Source of the DNA: Ianthella basta
Lineage: Eukaryota; Porifera; Demospongiae; Verongiida; Ianthellidae
DNA: 64,000 nt
Reading direction: 5' to 3'
Assembly (NCBI GenBank): GCA_964019415.1
Contig: OZ025884.1
Location: 6,162,733-6,226,732 of the forward strand
Part shown: piece after piece, positions 1 to 10,084 of the stretch
How positions within the stretch are numbered: position 1 is the stretch's first letter
Layout: every line of letters begins with the position of its first letter
The notes under the pieces: generated by a model
The model's input: only the letters and a program-made list of their open reading frames with translations
Databases searched by the model: none
What the model was told of the DNA's origin: nothing
Made by a program: the position numbers and the translations under genes

Positions 1-314
1 TAACAGAGCTAAGGGTGTGGCAGATGATTAAAAAGTGATGCTGATCCTCCACCTCCCCACAATTACACAGTCTACACACCCTATCACTACAGGGTGTCCC
101 AGTGTACCTCCCACCTCCACCGCCAGAGCCAGGCATCCCGCTTGGAGGCCCGCCATAACTCTCCTACCCCCAGTGATCTCATAGTGAATAGATAGTTCTC
201 TGTACCTGGACTATGTTTAATTTGCCTATATAAAACTAGTCTGAAAAGTCCTGAGTGGCTAGGTAAGTCTGACATCATCCAAGTTCGTTCGCACTAGCCA
301 AAATTTCACAAGTT

Positions 315-357
315 ATCCAGACGTTTCGGCAGCTTCTAGCCACCTTCATCAGTGAAT
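315..357 (-). ncRNA. Small variant hammerhead ribozyme-like motif (left arm)
   Basis: On the minus strand: a five-pair stem I (ATTCA with TGGAT, one G-U), then CTGATGA, one extra A, a six- to seven-pair stem II, then GAAACGTC. The conserved core CTGANGA...GAAA...H is present. Stem III is reduced to AC/GT with no loop, the form reported for small Penelope-associated hammerhead variants that act as dimers. The extra A between core and stem II differs from the textbook hammerhead and could lower activity. Activity is inferred, not shown. Confidence 0.6.
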
Positions 358-594
358 GACAAAATACAGCACTCCTATAGTTTATATATAAATGTTAGTG
401 ACAGGTGATGAAATGTGTACACTGCCCTCCTAGAGTAGATTACTATTGGATCTCTACTGTTACTGCCTAACAAAATTCATTGACTGTTAAATTGTTACTT
501 TAACGTTATTCATGGTCACATCATCAACTGTCACCACATTTCATCACCTGTCACTAACATTTATATATAAACTATTGGAGTGCTGTATTTTGTC

Positions 595-637
595 ATTCAC
601 TGATGAAGGTGGCTGAAAGCTGCCGAAACGTCTGGAT
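595..637 (+). ncRNA. Small variant hammerhead ribozyme-like motif (right arm)
   Basis: This is the plus-strand partner of the motif at 315-357. Stem I is ATTCA (595-599) with TGGAT (633-637); the core CTGATGA is 600-606; stem II is GGTGGC/GCTGCC with two wobble pairs; GAAACGTC is 625-632. Predicted cleavage would follow C632. Stem I and stem II both still pair although the arms differ by a few bases, mostly in or near the stem II loop. Confidence 0.6.
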
Positions 638-960
638 AACTTGTGAAATTTTGGCTAGTGCGAACGAACTTGGATGATAAAACTAGTCTACCACCTGAAT
701 CAGAGCCTACTGGAATTTCGCTAACTTCTGACTTCCATTTATCTATTGAGCATCTGATTAGATATTCCTTATAGTATTGTAGACTTTGATTGATGCATAA
801 TGTTGGTGCTGAATATTGATTGGAGTGGTCATTTTTAAAAATGTCATGGATATGGGCAATCCAATTCTTATACCCTTTATCAGATGCTAGATTACTACAA
901 AAGGGACTTACACAAGTGTCCCTTGGAACAGTGTTTTGATGTGCATTTGGTTGTATTCAT

Positions 961-1665
961 TGTATGTATCCAACTATATAGTACATATCACTGTGTGTGT
1001 GTTTCATGTCATAGCGTGTGCATTCTTACTTTTTGGTAGCATTCCATTGCCCTTGTCAGGAACAGTGTGGCAACATATTTTAAGAACACTATGACGTAAG
1101 ATACAAGTATTACTGAGAAATGCTGACTGGTTCCCATAATATATGTGTACGTATCTGTATGACGTTTATGTGTGAGCAGTGTGAAGTGATTGGAAGTATA
1201 TTCTATAACACAGTACATCACTGAATGGCTTCATCTCCACCAGTGATGTGTATACTCCTGTGTTGAAAGGTTGTTCATACACTTGTACAAGGTTATGGAC
1301 TGTTTAGCAGTCAGATGATGGTAGCTATGCTGATGGAATGTGATCAGAGTGTGGCTTTATGTTTACATACTGCTGTATTGAAAGGTTATAAATGATTATT
1401 CACTGGTGGGTTGCGCAGTGTGTGTTTTAAGCAGTTGCCAGATGTCCACACGTGCTGCTGTGTGCAGTGAGGCATGATACAAATGTAACTGTACAGTGCA
1501 AGTACTCAAAAATGTACATACTGCCACTCAGACCGTGTGCTGTAACTGCTATTGCTGCTTGCTCCTATTAACATCGTACAATACTGTACACAGGTATTTC
1601 AATGACCTAGTCTTGGGTACCAGACATGAGAAGGGAAGTATGGAAGCAAAGAGGTCTTCAGAGAA

Positions 1666-1698
<33 letters not shown>

Positions 1699-1746
1699 TG
1701 TATGTAGGCAATGCCATTGATGCTTCAGTGTACGTATGTATGTACA
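961..1746. other. Intergenic, no gene recognised
   Basis: Short ORFs here have no recognisable motif and are interrupted by GT-rich runs (for example 1669-1692). Positions 1628-1740 resemble 4150-4260, showing that the flanks of the secreted-protein genes were duplicated along with them. Confidence 0.5.
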
Positions 1747-1967
1747 TACATCAGTGCACCTTGGTCATGTGACATGCAAAGGAAGTGATTTGTTTGCAAT
1801 CAAATTCACCATACAAGCTAAAGCAGTGTACAGTATTTGCACAAACAAAATGACACATCAATGTGCCATACTAAAGTGTGGCATAATGTGACTACAGTTC
1901 AGCTCAGAGTAATGAAGTAATAGTGAAGGTTATGACCAATGTGTATTTGGATTCACAGCTTCATTGG
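1747..1967. repeat. Duplicated 3' flank of the secreted-protein genes
   Basis: About 220 bp immediately downstream of copy 1 recurs downstream of copy 2 (about 5725-5931) and copy 3 (about 8748-8968). Shared landmarks include GTCATGTGACATG-type sequence, GTGCCATACTA and GACTACAGTTCAGCTCAGAG. It shows that the tandem duplication units extend beyond the coding sequence into the 3' untranslated or flanking region. Confidence 0.8.
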
Positions 1968-2855
1968 TTAGTAGATGAGCAGTTCTAGAAGCTCCAGTCC
2001 AATGTCTTCATTGCTTCGATGTTCATTGCAGCACAGTCGCACCTCAATGTTTTCCTTTGATTCAGTTGGCAGTGTCCTGCAGAACCACGGCAGACCAGCA
2101 TTAGCGCAGCAGTTGTTGCCATGGGGACAGCCGTGCCCATCCCACAGGGGATCATGGAGATACCACCTTGGCTCCCAAGGCCCTTGATTGGCAGACTCAC
2201 AATAGTAGTTGTTACCGACAAAGGATGGTGGTAGGTTACCAGGGACTATCCCACAAGGACAGGCATCACCATGAAAGTTAGCTTCCTCCTTCAGCCCTGC
2301 TGCGTAGGTCCACACGTGTTTACGAGGGCTCCCATATGTGATGGACACACCGTCTGTGTAGTAACTGTCAATATTCTTTGGTCCTGTATGGTATCCAAAG
2401 GCATCTGGTGAGTTGTACGCATAACCCTTGACTCTGCCACAAATGCGACTATACGACATTCCGTGGGTACTGTACAACAGTGAAGTGCAACCACTGGATA
2501 CAGATTTGGTGCACAATCGCCTTCCAGAGTTTGTTTCTCTCAGCCGAGTTGGGCACCTTGTTTGACTATCTGCCATGTTCCAATAGGCCACTCTCATTCA
2601 GCCTCCCTTGATACTGCAGTGACTTGTTTCCATATCGCAATACCACCTTGACAAGGAAAATGCCGGAGGAGTTCCAGTGATCAGCCAGTAATACCCTGAT
2701 GTAGCCTTTGGATTGCACTCATGTATCTCTCTGCAGGAGGTGGCTGGGGTGGTGAAGCTGAGGCCCAGCTGGCAGAGTGTCTCTCCATAGCAGATGGAAC
2801 ACTGCCACAGAAGGACTGAGCTGACAAGGATGGCTGCAGCCAAAATTGTCTTCAT
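1968..2855 (-). pseudogene. Secreted fibrinogen-like-fragment protein, copy 1 (nonsense-interrupted)
   Basis: This copy has exactly the same length as copies 2 and 3 (888 bp with stop, no indels) and begins with the same signal peptide at the ATG ending at 2855. An in-frame ATG 30 bp upstream is unlikely to be the native start because the alignment begins at 2855. Codon 86, a Trp in the GGW motif of the other copies, is TGA here (2598-2600). That stop would leave an 85-residue product holding only the fibrinogen-like N-terminal part. The remaining 209 codons stay open and similar to the others, so the mutation is recent, polymorphic, or tolerated. I see no frameshift and no other stop. Readthrough is possible but unsupported. 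Confidence 0.75.
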
Positions 2856-4197
2856 GGCTCTTGTCTGGTTGTTCTTTGGTAGCACTCAGTAGTGCTTTGT
2901 TGCTTGTTGGTGAAGACAGCGGAACTGTTTCACTCTTCTAAGCAGAGTTGGAGGACCATTGCAGACTAGCAGAATTTGATTTTAAGGTACTGGAACTATG
3001 GTACCAACCCTGTCTGACCTGGTGGATGAGCTCAGTGCTACTCTATGATCTGCACCATACACATGTATGTAAGGTTCAACCATTTTCAGCACTGGCGGAA
3101 ATTCTTTTCTAAGTAGTAGAGTGCAAACATGCACTAATGAGGACAGTAGGGGGCCCTATGAGACCCTATGTAAACAGCTATCATCTACCCTGCCTCTCAA
3201 GATGAATGCCCTGTGTGCTTGCAATGACAGACTACGGTATATTGGCCCATACATTATACTTAGGTGTAAATTTGGCAGCCTGAGGTGGTGGAGCTACAGT
3301 ATATCTCAGTACTACTATATAGGGCAACTGGACCATTGCAACTGTACATTGACAACTGCACTTGACAACAAAGTGACTATCCCCCCACCTTGAACAAGAT
3401 GACTAGCCTTCGATAACATGTTTACAGCCTGTAAATGAGTAGAATTTGATGTTGAGGTACTGGAACTATGGAGCAGACCCTGTCTGACCTGGTGGATGAG
3501 CTCAGTGCTACCCTGTGACCTGCACCATACACATGTATGTAAGGTTCAACCATTTTCAGCACTGGCAGAAATTCTTTTCTAAGTAGCAGAGTGCAAACAT
3601 GCACTAGTGGGGGACAGTAGGGGGCCCTATGAGACCCTATGTAAGCAGCTATCATCTGCTCCACCTCTCCTGCATACTGGGTTCAATCATTTTACAAAGA
3701 GGGTGCATGTACAGAAGTCCAACTTGCTCTAATTTCTTTGCGCCTACTGTTTGTATGTGTGTAATCGCCTGCACCAGACACATTCTTGTGGCTGCCAAAG
3801 CACACAGGATCGAATGAGACTGGTCATTGCACAATGTGTGTACATACACATGAGTGCCTAATGAATGAAACTTGACCCTGTCTGCTGGACATCATTAATT
3901 CGCTGCCTCCAGTGGCTGGCAAACAGGGTCCAATATGAGACTAGGACTGTGCAGTGTTTTAAGCCCTTGCCAGATGATCATGTACTGCTGTGCACGTGTG
4001 AGACTGTGGCTGTACATGCAATGAACATTCAGTGCAGTACAGTACTACTGCTCAGACTCCAACTAACAGCATACGTACGTACGTATGTAGATTTCCAAGC
4101 TGACTCTGATTGCATGTCATTGACCTAGTCTGGAGTGAAATGAGACACAAGAAGGAAAGTGACTGTGGAAGTGAAGAAGTCTTCAGAGGTAATGATG

Positions 4198-4234
<37 letters not shown>

Positions 4235-4264
4235 CATTGATGCTTCAGTGTACGTATGTGCAAT
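2856..4264. repeat. Non-coding spacer with repeated segments
   Basis: A segment of about 220 bp starting GCAGAATTTGATTTT-like and containing GTCTGACCTGGTGGATGAG, ACACATGTATGTAAGGTTC and GACAGTAGGGGGCCC occurs at about 2963-3190, again at 3431-3665, and a third time at 11163-11570 where it is interrupted by a small insertion. A GT run lies at about 4199-4230. No gene is recognised; the short ORFs are shadows of the repeats. Confidence 0.65.
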
Positions 4265-4364
4265 ATACATGTACACAATAGAATAGAGATTCATTACCAC
4301 GTCCGGACATTGATAAAGGGGAATTTGTTGAGCATTAAACATGTGGTACACTTTTTACCAAAAG

Positions 4365-4403
4365 GCAAAACGTTTCGGCCCTAAAAGGGCCTTCTTCAGT
4401 TGC
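4365..4403 (-). ncRNA. Small variant hammerhead ribozyme-like motif (left pseudo-LTR)
   Basis: Minus strand: stem I GCAA/TTGC, core CTGAAGA (N7 is A), one extra A, stem II GGCCC/GGGCC with loop TTTTA, then GAAACGTT. Stem III is only AC/GT. The residue at the cleavage site would be T. It is a compact match to the same scheme as the motifs at 315-357 and 595-637 although the stems differ in sequence, which supports structural conservation. Confidence 0.55.
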
Positions 4404-4717
4404 ACAAGAGTACAAAACAGAACATGCAGGATAAAAGGCAACAGCAGAATAAATAGGGGGTGGCAAGTACACAAGTGACAGGACCTGATGTGTATGAATA
4501 AAATTAATAAATATTAATGAATTTAATGTCAATAAATTGAAATTGTAGTCATGACGCCATCAGTGCCTGTCACTATTGTGGGGGGGAGGGGAGGGGGGTG
4601 ACCTTGAGGCAGCCCAGCAAGGTTTCAGCAACAAACCAGGGTCTGACTTCATGGCATTGGGGGTGTTCTTAATGTGTAGTGCTTCTTTGACTCTGCTATT
4701 CCCACCTCAAGTCAAGG

Positions 4718-5401
4718 GCAGAACGGCTTTGCACAGGAGATGGCCTCACAGAGGAACTGAACCACCTGTCTAGAGTATTTCAGGCAAATGGCTACCCACA
4801 CGCCGTCACGGCTGGGGTACTCAACAAAAGGCGCAGATGTCCTCCCACGCGCACAGAAGATGAGACACAGAAGATGCTGGTGCTGCCTTACGTCAAAGGA
4901 CTGAGTGAGAGGATTCGCCTGGTTTGCCGCTCCCTGAACATCAAGACAGCCTTCAGGTCCTCCCGGACATTAAGAAGCTTCCTCACTCATGTCAAGGCCC
5001 CAACCCCCCAGGAGGAACAGAAGTGTGTAGTGTACAGGGTTCCCTGTGAGTGTGGCTCAGTATACATCGGAGAGACAGGAAGACAGATGAGGACCCATAT
5101 TGAAGAGCACAAGAAAGCCGTATTGAAGGCTGACCCAAACAATGCCATTGCGACTCATGTGTGGAACACAGGACACAAGATACAATGGAATGAGTCGGCG
5201 TGTGTGGACCGGGATGTGGACTGGTACAGAAGGAGAGTCAAAGAAGCACTACACATTAAGAACACCCCCAATGCCATGAACTCAGACCCTGGTTTGTCGC
5301 TGCATGAACCCTTGCTTGACTGCTCAAGGGAGCCCCCTTCCCTCCCCCCCACAATAGTGACAGGCACTGATGGCGTCATGACTATAATTTCAATTTATTG
5401 A
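4718..5401 (+). pseudogene. Penelope-like element C-terminal fragment, GIY-YIG endonuclease
   Basis: The frame is open from about 4718 to the stop at 5399-5401; an ATG at 4874 is internal and not the native start. The order matches the end of Penelope-like polyproteins: a helical linker, a conserved LPYVKGLSERIR motif, a Cys-containing core with VYRVPCECGSVYIGETGR (the GIY-YIG signature, here VYR/YIG), then an RTHIEEH segment and an Asn/His-containing region (NAIATHVWNTGH). The domain normally nicks target DNA for element insertion. The reverse transcriptase expected upstream is absent, so the copy is 5'-truncated and not autonomous. The last roughly 50 codons are also present in inverted orientation in the left arm. 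Confidence 0.8.
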
Positions 5402-5619
5402 CATTAAATTTTTTTTTTCTTCTAACAAGCATTAATCCGTATATAATAATAGAATTAAACTAATAATAAAATCTGAGTTAAATTTAATAAGAATAAATGA
5501 TTTAAATTCATTTATTAATTTTTATTCATACACATCAGGTCCTGTCACTTGTGCACTTGCCATCCCCTATTTATTCTGCTGTTGCCTTTTATCTTGCATG
5601 TTCTGTTTTGTACTCTTGT

Positions 5620-5658
5620 GCAACTGAAGAAGGTCCTTTTAGGGCCGAAACGTTTTGC
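5620..5658 (+). ncRNA. Small variant hammerhead ribozyme-like motif (right pseudo-LTR)
   Basis: Plus strand: stem I GCAA (5620-5623) with TTGC (5655-5658), core CTGAAGA (5624-5630), an extra A, stem II GGTCC/GGGCC with loop TTTTA and one T-G pair, then GAAACGTT (5647-5654). It has the same layout as the minus-strand copy at 4365-4403. The C-to-T change in the stem is accommodated as a wobble pair. Confidence 0.55.
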
Positions 5659-5931
5659 CTTTTGGTAAAAAGTGTACCACGTGTTTAACGCTCAACAAAT
5701 TCCCCTTTATCAATACATGTACACGTCCATGCTTTGATCATGTGACATGCAAGGAAGTGGTTCACTTGCAATCAAATTATCCATGCAAGCTAAAGCAGTG
5801 TGTTTGCACTACTAACAAAATGACAATGTGCCATACTAGAGTGTGATATAATGTGACTACAGTTCAGCTCAGAGTAATGAAGTAATAGGGAAGGTTATGA
5901 CCAATGTGGTTTGGAATCACAGCTTCACTGG

Positions 5932-6819
5932 TTAGTAGATAAGCAATTCTAGAAGCTCCAATCCAATGTCTTCGTCACCTCGGTCTTGGTTGCAGCACAG
6001 TCGCACCTCAATGTCTGCCTTTGATTCGATTGGCAGTGTCCTGCAGAACCACGGCAGACCTGCATTAGCGCAGCAGTTGTTGCCACGGGGACAGCCGTGC
6101 CCATCCCACAGGGGATCATGGAGATACCATCTTCTCTCCCAAGGCCCTTGATTGGCAGACTCACAATAGTAGTTGTCACCGACAAAGGATGGTGGTAGGT
6201 TACCAGGGACTTTCCCGCAAGGACAGGCATCACCACGGTAGTTAGCTTCCTCCTGCAGCCCTGCTGCATATGTCCACACGTGTTTACGAGGGCTCCCATA
6301 TGTGATGGACACACCATCTGTGTAGTAACTGTCAATATTCTTTGGTCCTGTATGTTGTCCAAAGGCATCTGGTGAGTTGTACGCGTAGCCCTTGACTCTG
6401 CCACAAATGCGACTATAGGACATTCCGTGGGTACTGTACAGCAGTGAAGTGCAACCACTGGATACAGATTTGGTGCACAATCGCCTTCCAGGGTTAGTAT
6501 ATCTCAGCCGAGTTGGGCACTTTGTTCGTCCATCTGCCATGTTCCAATAGGCCACTCTCATCCAGCCTCCCTTGATACCGCAGTGACTTGTTTCCATGTC
6601 GCAATACCGCCTCGACAAGGACGTTGCTGGAGGCTTTCCAGTGATCAGCCAGTAATACCCTGATGCAGCATTTGGATTGCACTCATGTATCGCTCGGCAT
6701 GAAGTGGCTGCAGTGCTTGAGCGTAGACCCAGCTGACAAGGTGTCTCTCCATAGCAGATGGAACACTGCCACAGAAGGACTGAGCTGACAAGGATGGCTG
6801 CAGCCAAAATTGTCTTCAT
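5932..6819 (-). CDS. Secreted fibrinogen-like-fragment protein, copy 2 (295 aa)
   Basis: This is an intact, intronless gene. Residues 1-24 are a signal peptide ending SICYG. Residues about 40-95 resemble the start of a fibrinogen-related domain: SCRAIHECNPNAASGYYWL, then a YCDM motif and a GGWMRVAYW motif. The rest is not a standard fibrinogen fold but a Cys-rich region with conserved blocks such as SRICGRVKGYAY, DGVSITYG, RKHVWTYAAG, DPLWDGHGC and PWFCRTLP, ending in an acidic DEDIGLELLEL tail. The mature chain has about 18 cysteines, so an extracellular disulfide-rich protein is expected. I recall similar unnamed proteins in sponge and cnidarian gene sets, but the function is unknown. The start is the ATG shared by all three copies. 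The tandem neighbours are closely similar paralogues. Confidence 0.85.
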   Translation of the reverse strand: MKTILAAAILVSSVLLWQCSICYGETPCQLGLRSSTAATSCRAIHECNPNAASGYYWLITGKPPATSLSRRYCDMETSHCGIKGGWMRVAYWNMADGRTKCPTRLRYTNPGRRLCTKSVSSGCTSLLYSTHGMSYSRICGRVKGYAYNSPDAFGQHTGPKNIDSYYTDGVSITYGSPRKHVWTYAAGLQEEANYRGDACPCGKVPGNLPPSFVGDNYYCESANQGPWERRWYLHDPLWDGHGCPRGNNCCANAGLPWFCRTLPIESKADIEVRLCCNQDRGDEDIGLELLELLIY

Positions 6820-6982
6820 GGTCTTGATTGTTGTTCTTTAATAGCGCTTAGTATAGTGTTTTGTCTCTTGGCGGTGAAGACAGCGGAACTGTTCCACTCA
6901 TCTAAGCAGTGCTGAAAGTGCTTCTTGAGAATCTCTTGTATTCTGAAGTAGTTTGGAATGAAGTTGCTCTTACACTGCCTAC

Positions 6983-6994
6983 TTATACTATAGG
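6983..6994 (-). promoter_or_regulatory. Candidate TATA region for copy 2
   Basis: The minus strand reads TATAGTATAAGT about 165 bp upstream of the ATG of copy 2. Copy 3 has CTATATAAGT at the equivalent place, and both sites are followed upstream by a shared GGTGTTTACAGATTC block. Conservation between paralogues supports a core promoter, but the transcription start is unknown. Confidence 0.4.
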
Positions 6995-8153
6995 AGGTGG
7001 AGGTGTTTACAGATTCTCTGTGATCAGAAACTTCCCATGCATCCTCATGGTCATAGCCAATCAGCCATCTCTCCTGTGCACCTCACCCTTTGCTCCAGCC
7101 TGTATGACTCTGCCACACCACCTAATTTCATTTAGACAGTTTAATATCTTAGGTGATGTACTTACTCCAACTTCTCTCCTCTGTGTACTTCCTCTCCTGA
7201 TGCCCTGGACAGTGGTCCGTCAAACATTTTTCAACAACCTCATGCCTCAAGTTAGGCTCGTGGCCTGCCTCCCCCTTATCAACAGTACCTGTTAAAACCA
7301 CAAGTGTTTCACTGGTGGCGGATACAAGAAAAGCTTGTCATCCTGCCATTCATGCATCAGTGCCGTATACATCACACATGAGATGAGCCCAAATCAGATG
7401 TCCCTGTCTGCCTATAGTACCTGTGATGTATCTATCTGTCTGTCTACGATATACCTGTCTACCCATCTGTCTTCCCATCTGTCTGTGTTCCTTCTGTATG
7501 CCAGGCTATGTGTCCTCACAAGCCCTTGTGTGTGACGAGGCAGCCACAAATTCAGGACAGTTGGGGTTCTGTACAAATTATATTAGCTAGTTACTGTAGC
7601 TATTAGCCAACAGTCATAGTCTTTCAAAGCATATGCATGCTACTTGCTCTCACCACTTTGCTGGGATGCTAGGCTCAAAGATACAATATATATGTATAGC
7701 GGGTAAGATAATGCTGTCTAATTACATGATGGATTGATTGATTGTGTGTGTGGGTGTGTGGGTGTGGGTGTGGGTGGGTGGATGGGTGTGTGGGGGTGTG
7801 GGGGTGCGGGTTGTATGAGTCATAGGTTCATGACCTTATCTACTGTACCTCATTATTAGGTCATTAATGATTAATCATTATTACTAGGTCATTATTTCAT
7901 CATGATAAACTTCCTTCTTTTCCTTGTAAGTATTCAGTACAGAACAGTATAGAAAAAGGAATCAATCCATACCCTGATGTACTAATGCCCTATATGCACT
8001 ATAGACACATATACAGACGTTTTCAGGTTAGTTGTCCATACCGGGCACCGGGTACAGGACAAAATCATGGTATTATATACATAAACATAAGCAGTATTGC
8101 TGTATAAAATCTCAAGCTCCCAATCTATGTCAACACTAGATTTTGCAATTATA
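6995..8153. other. Intergenic, no gene recognised
   Basis: Positions 7000-7080 still share promoter-side similarity with copy 3 (10020-10080). The remainder shows no coding signal. A GTGTGGGTGT-rich stretch lies at 7744-7810. Confidence 0.5.
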
Positions 8154-8733
<580 letters not shown>

Positions 8734-8968
8734 GGGCAGGCAATGGTTCAGTCCACTTTGCACATGGTCATGTGACATGGTTTGTTTGCAATCAAAGTCA
8801 CTATATATACAAGCTAAATCAGTGTGTTTGCACTACTAACAAAATGTCAATGTGCCATACTAGAGTGTGATATAATGTGACTACAGTTCAGCTCAGAGTA
8901 TATATAATGAAGAAATATACAAAATGAAGGTTATGACCAATGTGTGTTTAGATTCACAGCTTCACTGG

Positions 8969-9856
8969 TTAGTAGATGAGCAATTCTAGAAGCTCCAATC
9001 CGATGTCTTCGTTGCTTCTGTCTTCATTGTAGCACAGGCGCACCTCAATGTCTTCCTTTGTTTCAGTTGGCAGTGTCCTGCAGAACCATGGCAGACCTGC
9101 ATTAGCGCAGCAGTTGTTGCCATGGGGACAGCCGTGCCCATCCCACAGGGGATCATGGAGATACCACCTTGGCCCCCAACCTCCTTTTCTGGCAGACTCA
9201 CAATAGTAGTTGTTACCGACAAAGGAAGGTGGTAGCCTACCAGGGCTACTTGTGCAAGGACAGGAATTACCTCCACCATTACCGTCCTCTTGCACACCTG
9301 CTGCATACGTCCACACATGTTTGCGAGGCCTCCCATAGGTGATGGACACACCATCTGTGTAGGCACTGTCAATATTCTTTGGTCCTGTAGCTGGCCCAAA
9401 GGCATCTGGTGAGTAGTATGCATATCCCTTGACTCTGCCACAAATGCGACTATAGGACATTCCGTGGGTACTGTACAGCAGTGAAGTGCAACCACTGGAT
9501 GCAGATTTGGCGCACAATCGCTTTCCAGGGTTTGTTTCTCTCAGCTGAGTTGGGCACCTTGTTTGACTATGTGCCATGTTCCAATAGGCCACTCTCATCC
9601 AGCCTCCCTTGATACCGCAGTGACTTGTTTCCATGTCACAATACTGCCTTGACAAGGACACCGCCGGAGGATTTCCAGTGATCAGCCAGTAATACCCCGA
9701 TGTAGCCTTTGGATTGCATTCATATATCGCTCGGCAGGAGGTGGCTGCAGCAGTGTAGCTAAGGCCCAGCTGGCAGGGTGTCTCTCCGTAGCAGATGGAA
9801 CACTGCCACAGCAGAACTGAGCTGACAAGGATGGCTGCAGCCGAAATTGTCTTCAT
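8969..9856 (-). CDS. Secreted fibrinogen-like-fragment protein, copy 3 (295 aa)
   Basis: This is an intact paralogue of copy 2 with identical length and domain order: signal peptide to residue 24, fibrinogen-like block with YCDM and GGWMRVAYW, then the Cys-rich region ending in EDIGLELLEL. Differences from copy 2 cluster between residues about 155 and 232, notably around the VQEDGNGGGNSCPC and SARKGGWGPRW segments, whereas the flanking blocks are nearly unchanged. One Cys near the C-terminus differs (CYN instead of CCN). The gene is intronless, unlike the housekeeping genes to its right. The 3' flank is shared with the other copies. A secreted or extracellular-matrix role is inferred from the signal peptide and cysteines only. 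Confidence 0.85.
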   Translation of the reverse strand: MKTISAAAILVSSVLLWQCSICYGETPCQLGLSYTAAATSCRAIYECNPKATSGYYWLITGNPPAVSLSRQYCDMETSHCGIKGGWMRVAYWNMAHSQTRCPTQLRETNPGKRLCAKSASSGCTSLLYSTHGMSYSRICGRVKGYAYYSPDAFGPATGPKNIDSAYTDGVSITYGRPRKHVWTYAAGVQEDGNGGGNSCPCTSSPGRLPPSFVGNNYYCESARKGGWGPRWYLHDPLWDGHGCPHGNNCCANAGLPWFCRTLPTETKEDIEVRLCYNEDRSNEDIGLELLELLIY

Positions 9857-10004
9857 GGCTTTGGTAGCGCTCAGTAGTGTTTTGTTACTTGACAGCAGAG
9901 ACAGCGAAACTGTTTCACTCTTCCAACTGCTGGAGGACGCTTCTTGAGATTCTACTGTTTCCTGAAGTACGTAACTAGAACTGAAGTTGGTCTTACACAG
10001 CTTA

Positions 10005-10012
10005 CTTATATA
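10005..10012 (-). promoter_or_regulatory. Candidate TATA box for copy 3
   Basis: TATATAAG on the minus strand, about 150 bp upstream of the copy 3 ATG. It is in the same relative place as the weaker TATA-like sequence of copy 2 and next to the shared GGTGTTTACAGATTC block. Confidence 0.45.
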
Positions 10013-10084
10013 GAGTTAGAGTGGAGGTGTTTACAGATTCCTGTATGTTCAGATATATGAACTTCACATGCACCCTTCTTGCAC

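Larger units (their letters stand above)
243..676. mobile_element. Short inverted-repeat element with hammerhead-like cores (Penelope-type, non-autonomous)
   Basis: Two near-identical arms in opposite orientation (about 274-418 and 535-678, roughly 145 bp each) flank a 116-bp centre with no coding potential. The insertion is bounded by a 13-bp direct repeat ATAAAACTAGTCT (230-242 and 677-689), which reads as a target-site duplication inside the LINE fragment. A 31-bp single-copy tail (243-273) lies between the left duplication and the left arm. The last two bases of the right arm overlap the duplication. Each arm carries a CTGATGA...GAAACGTC core. The arrangement matches the coding Penelope-like copy at 4277-5712, so I infer a non-autonomous relative. 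Confidence 0.7.
1..960 (-). mobile_element. Decayed LINE (non-LTR retrotransposon) 3' coding fragment
   Basis: Reading the minus strand from about 960 down to 1 gives stretches that resemble the end of a LINE reverse-transcriptase ORF. The clearest is near positions 1-75, with a Cys/His pattern CRLCNCGEVEDQHHFL followed by a further Cys, the kind of cluster common at the C-terminus of these ORFs. Upstream stretches (about 690-950) are open in one frame, and reading continues with frame changes through 90-230. At least two frameshifts are needed, so it is not functional. The fragment is split by the insertion at 243-676; the 13-bp duplication on either side shows the ORF was continuous there before insertion. 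The LINE clade cannot be named from this fragment. Its 5' part is not recognised further right. Confidence 0.6.
4277..5712 (+). mobile_element. 5'-truncated Penelope-like retroelement with inverted terminal arms
   Basis: The insertion is bounded by a 12-bp direct repeat ATACATGTACAC (4265-4276 and 5713-5724). Its right end (about 5235-5712) recurs in inverted orientation at the left (about 4309-4700), as is known for Penelope-like elements with rearranged pseudo-LTRs. A 32-bp single-copy tail (4277-4308) separates the left duplication from the left arm. The interior keeps only the C-terminal coding part with a GIY-YIG endonuclease domain; the reverse-transcriptase part is missing. Each arm holds a hammerhead-like core. 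Tandem copies 1 and 3 of the neighbouring gene family have the corresponding flank without this element. Confidence 0.85.
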
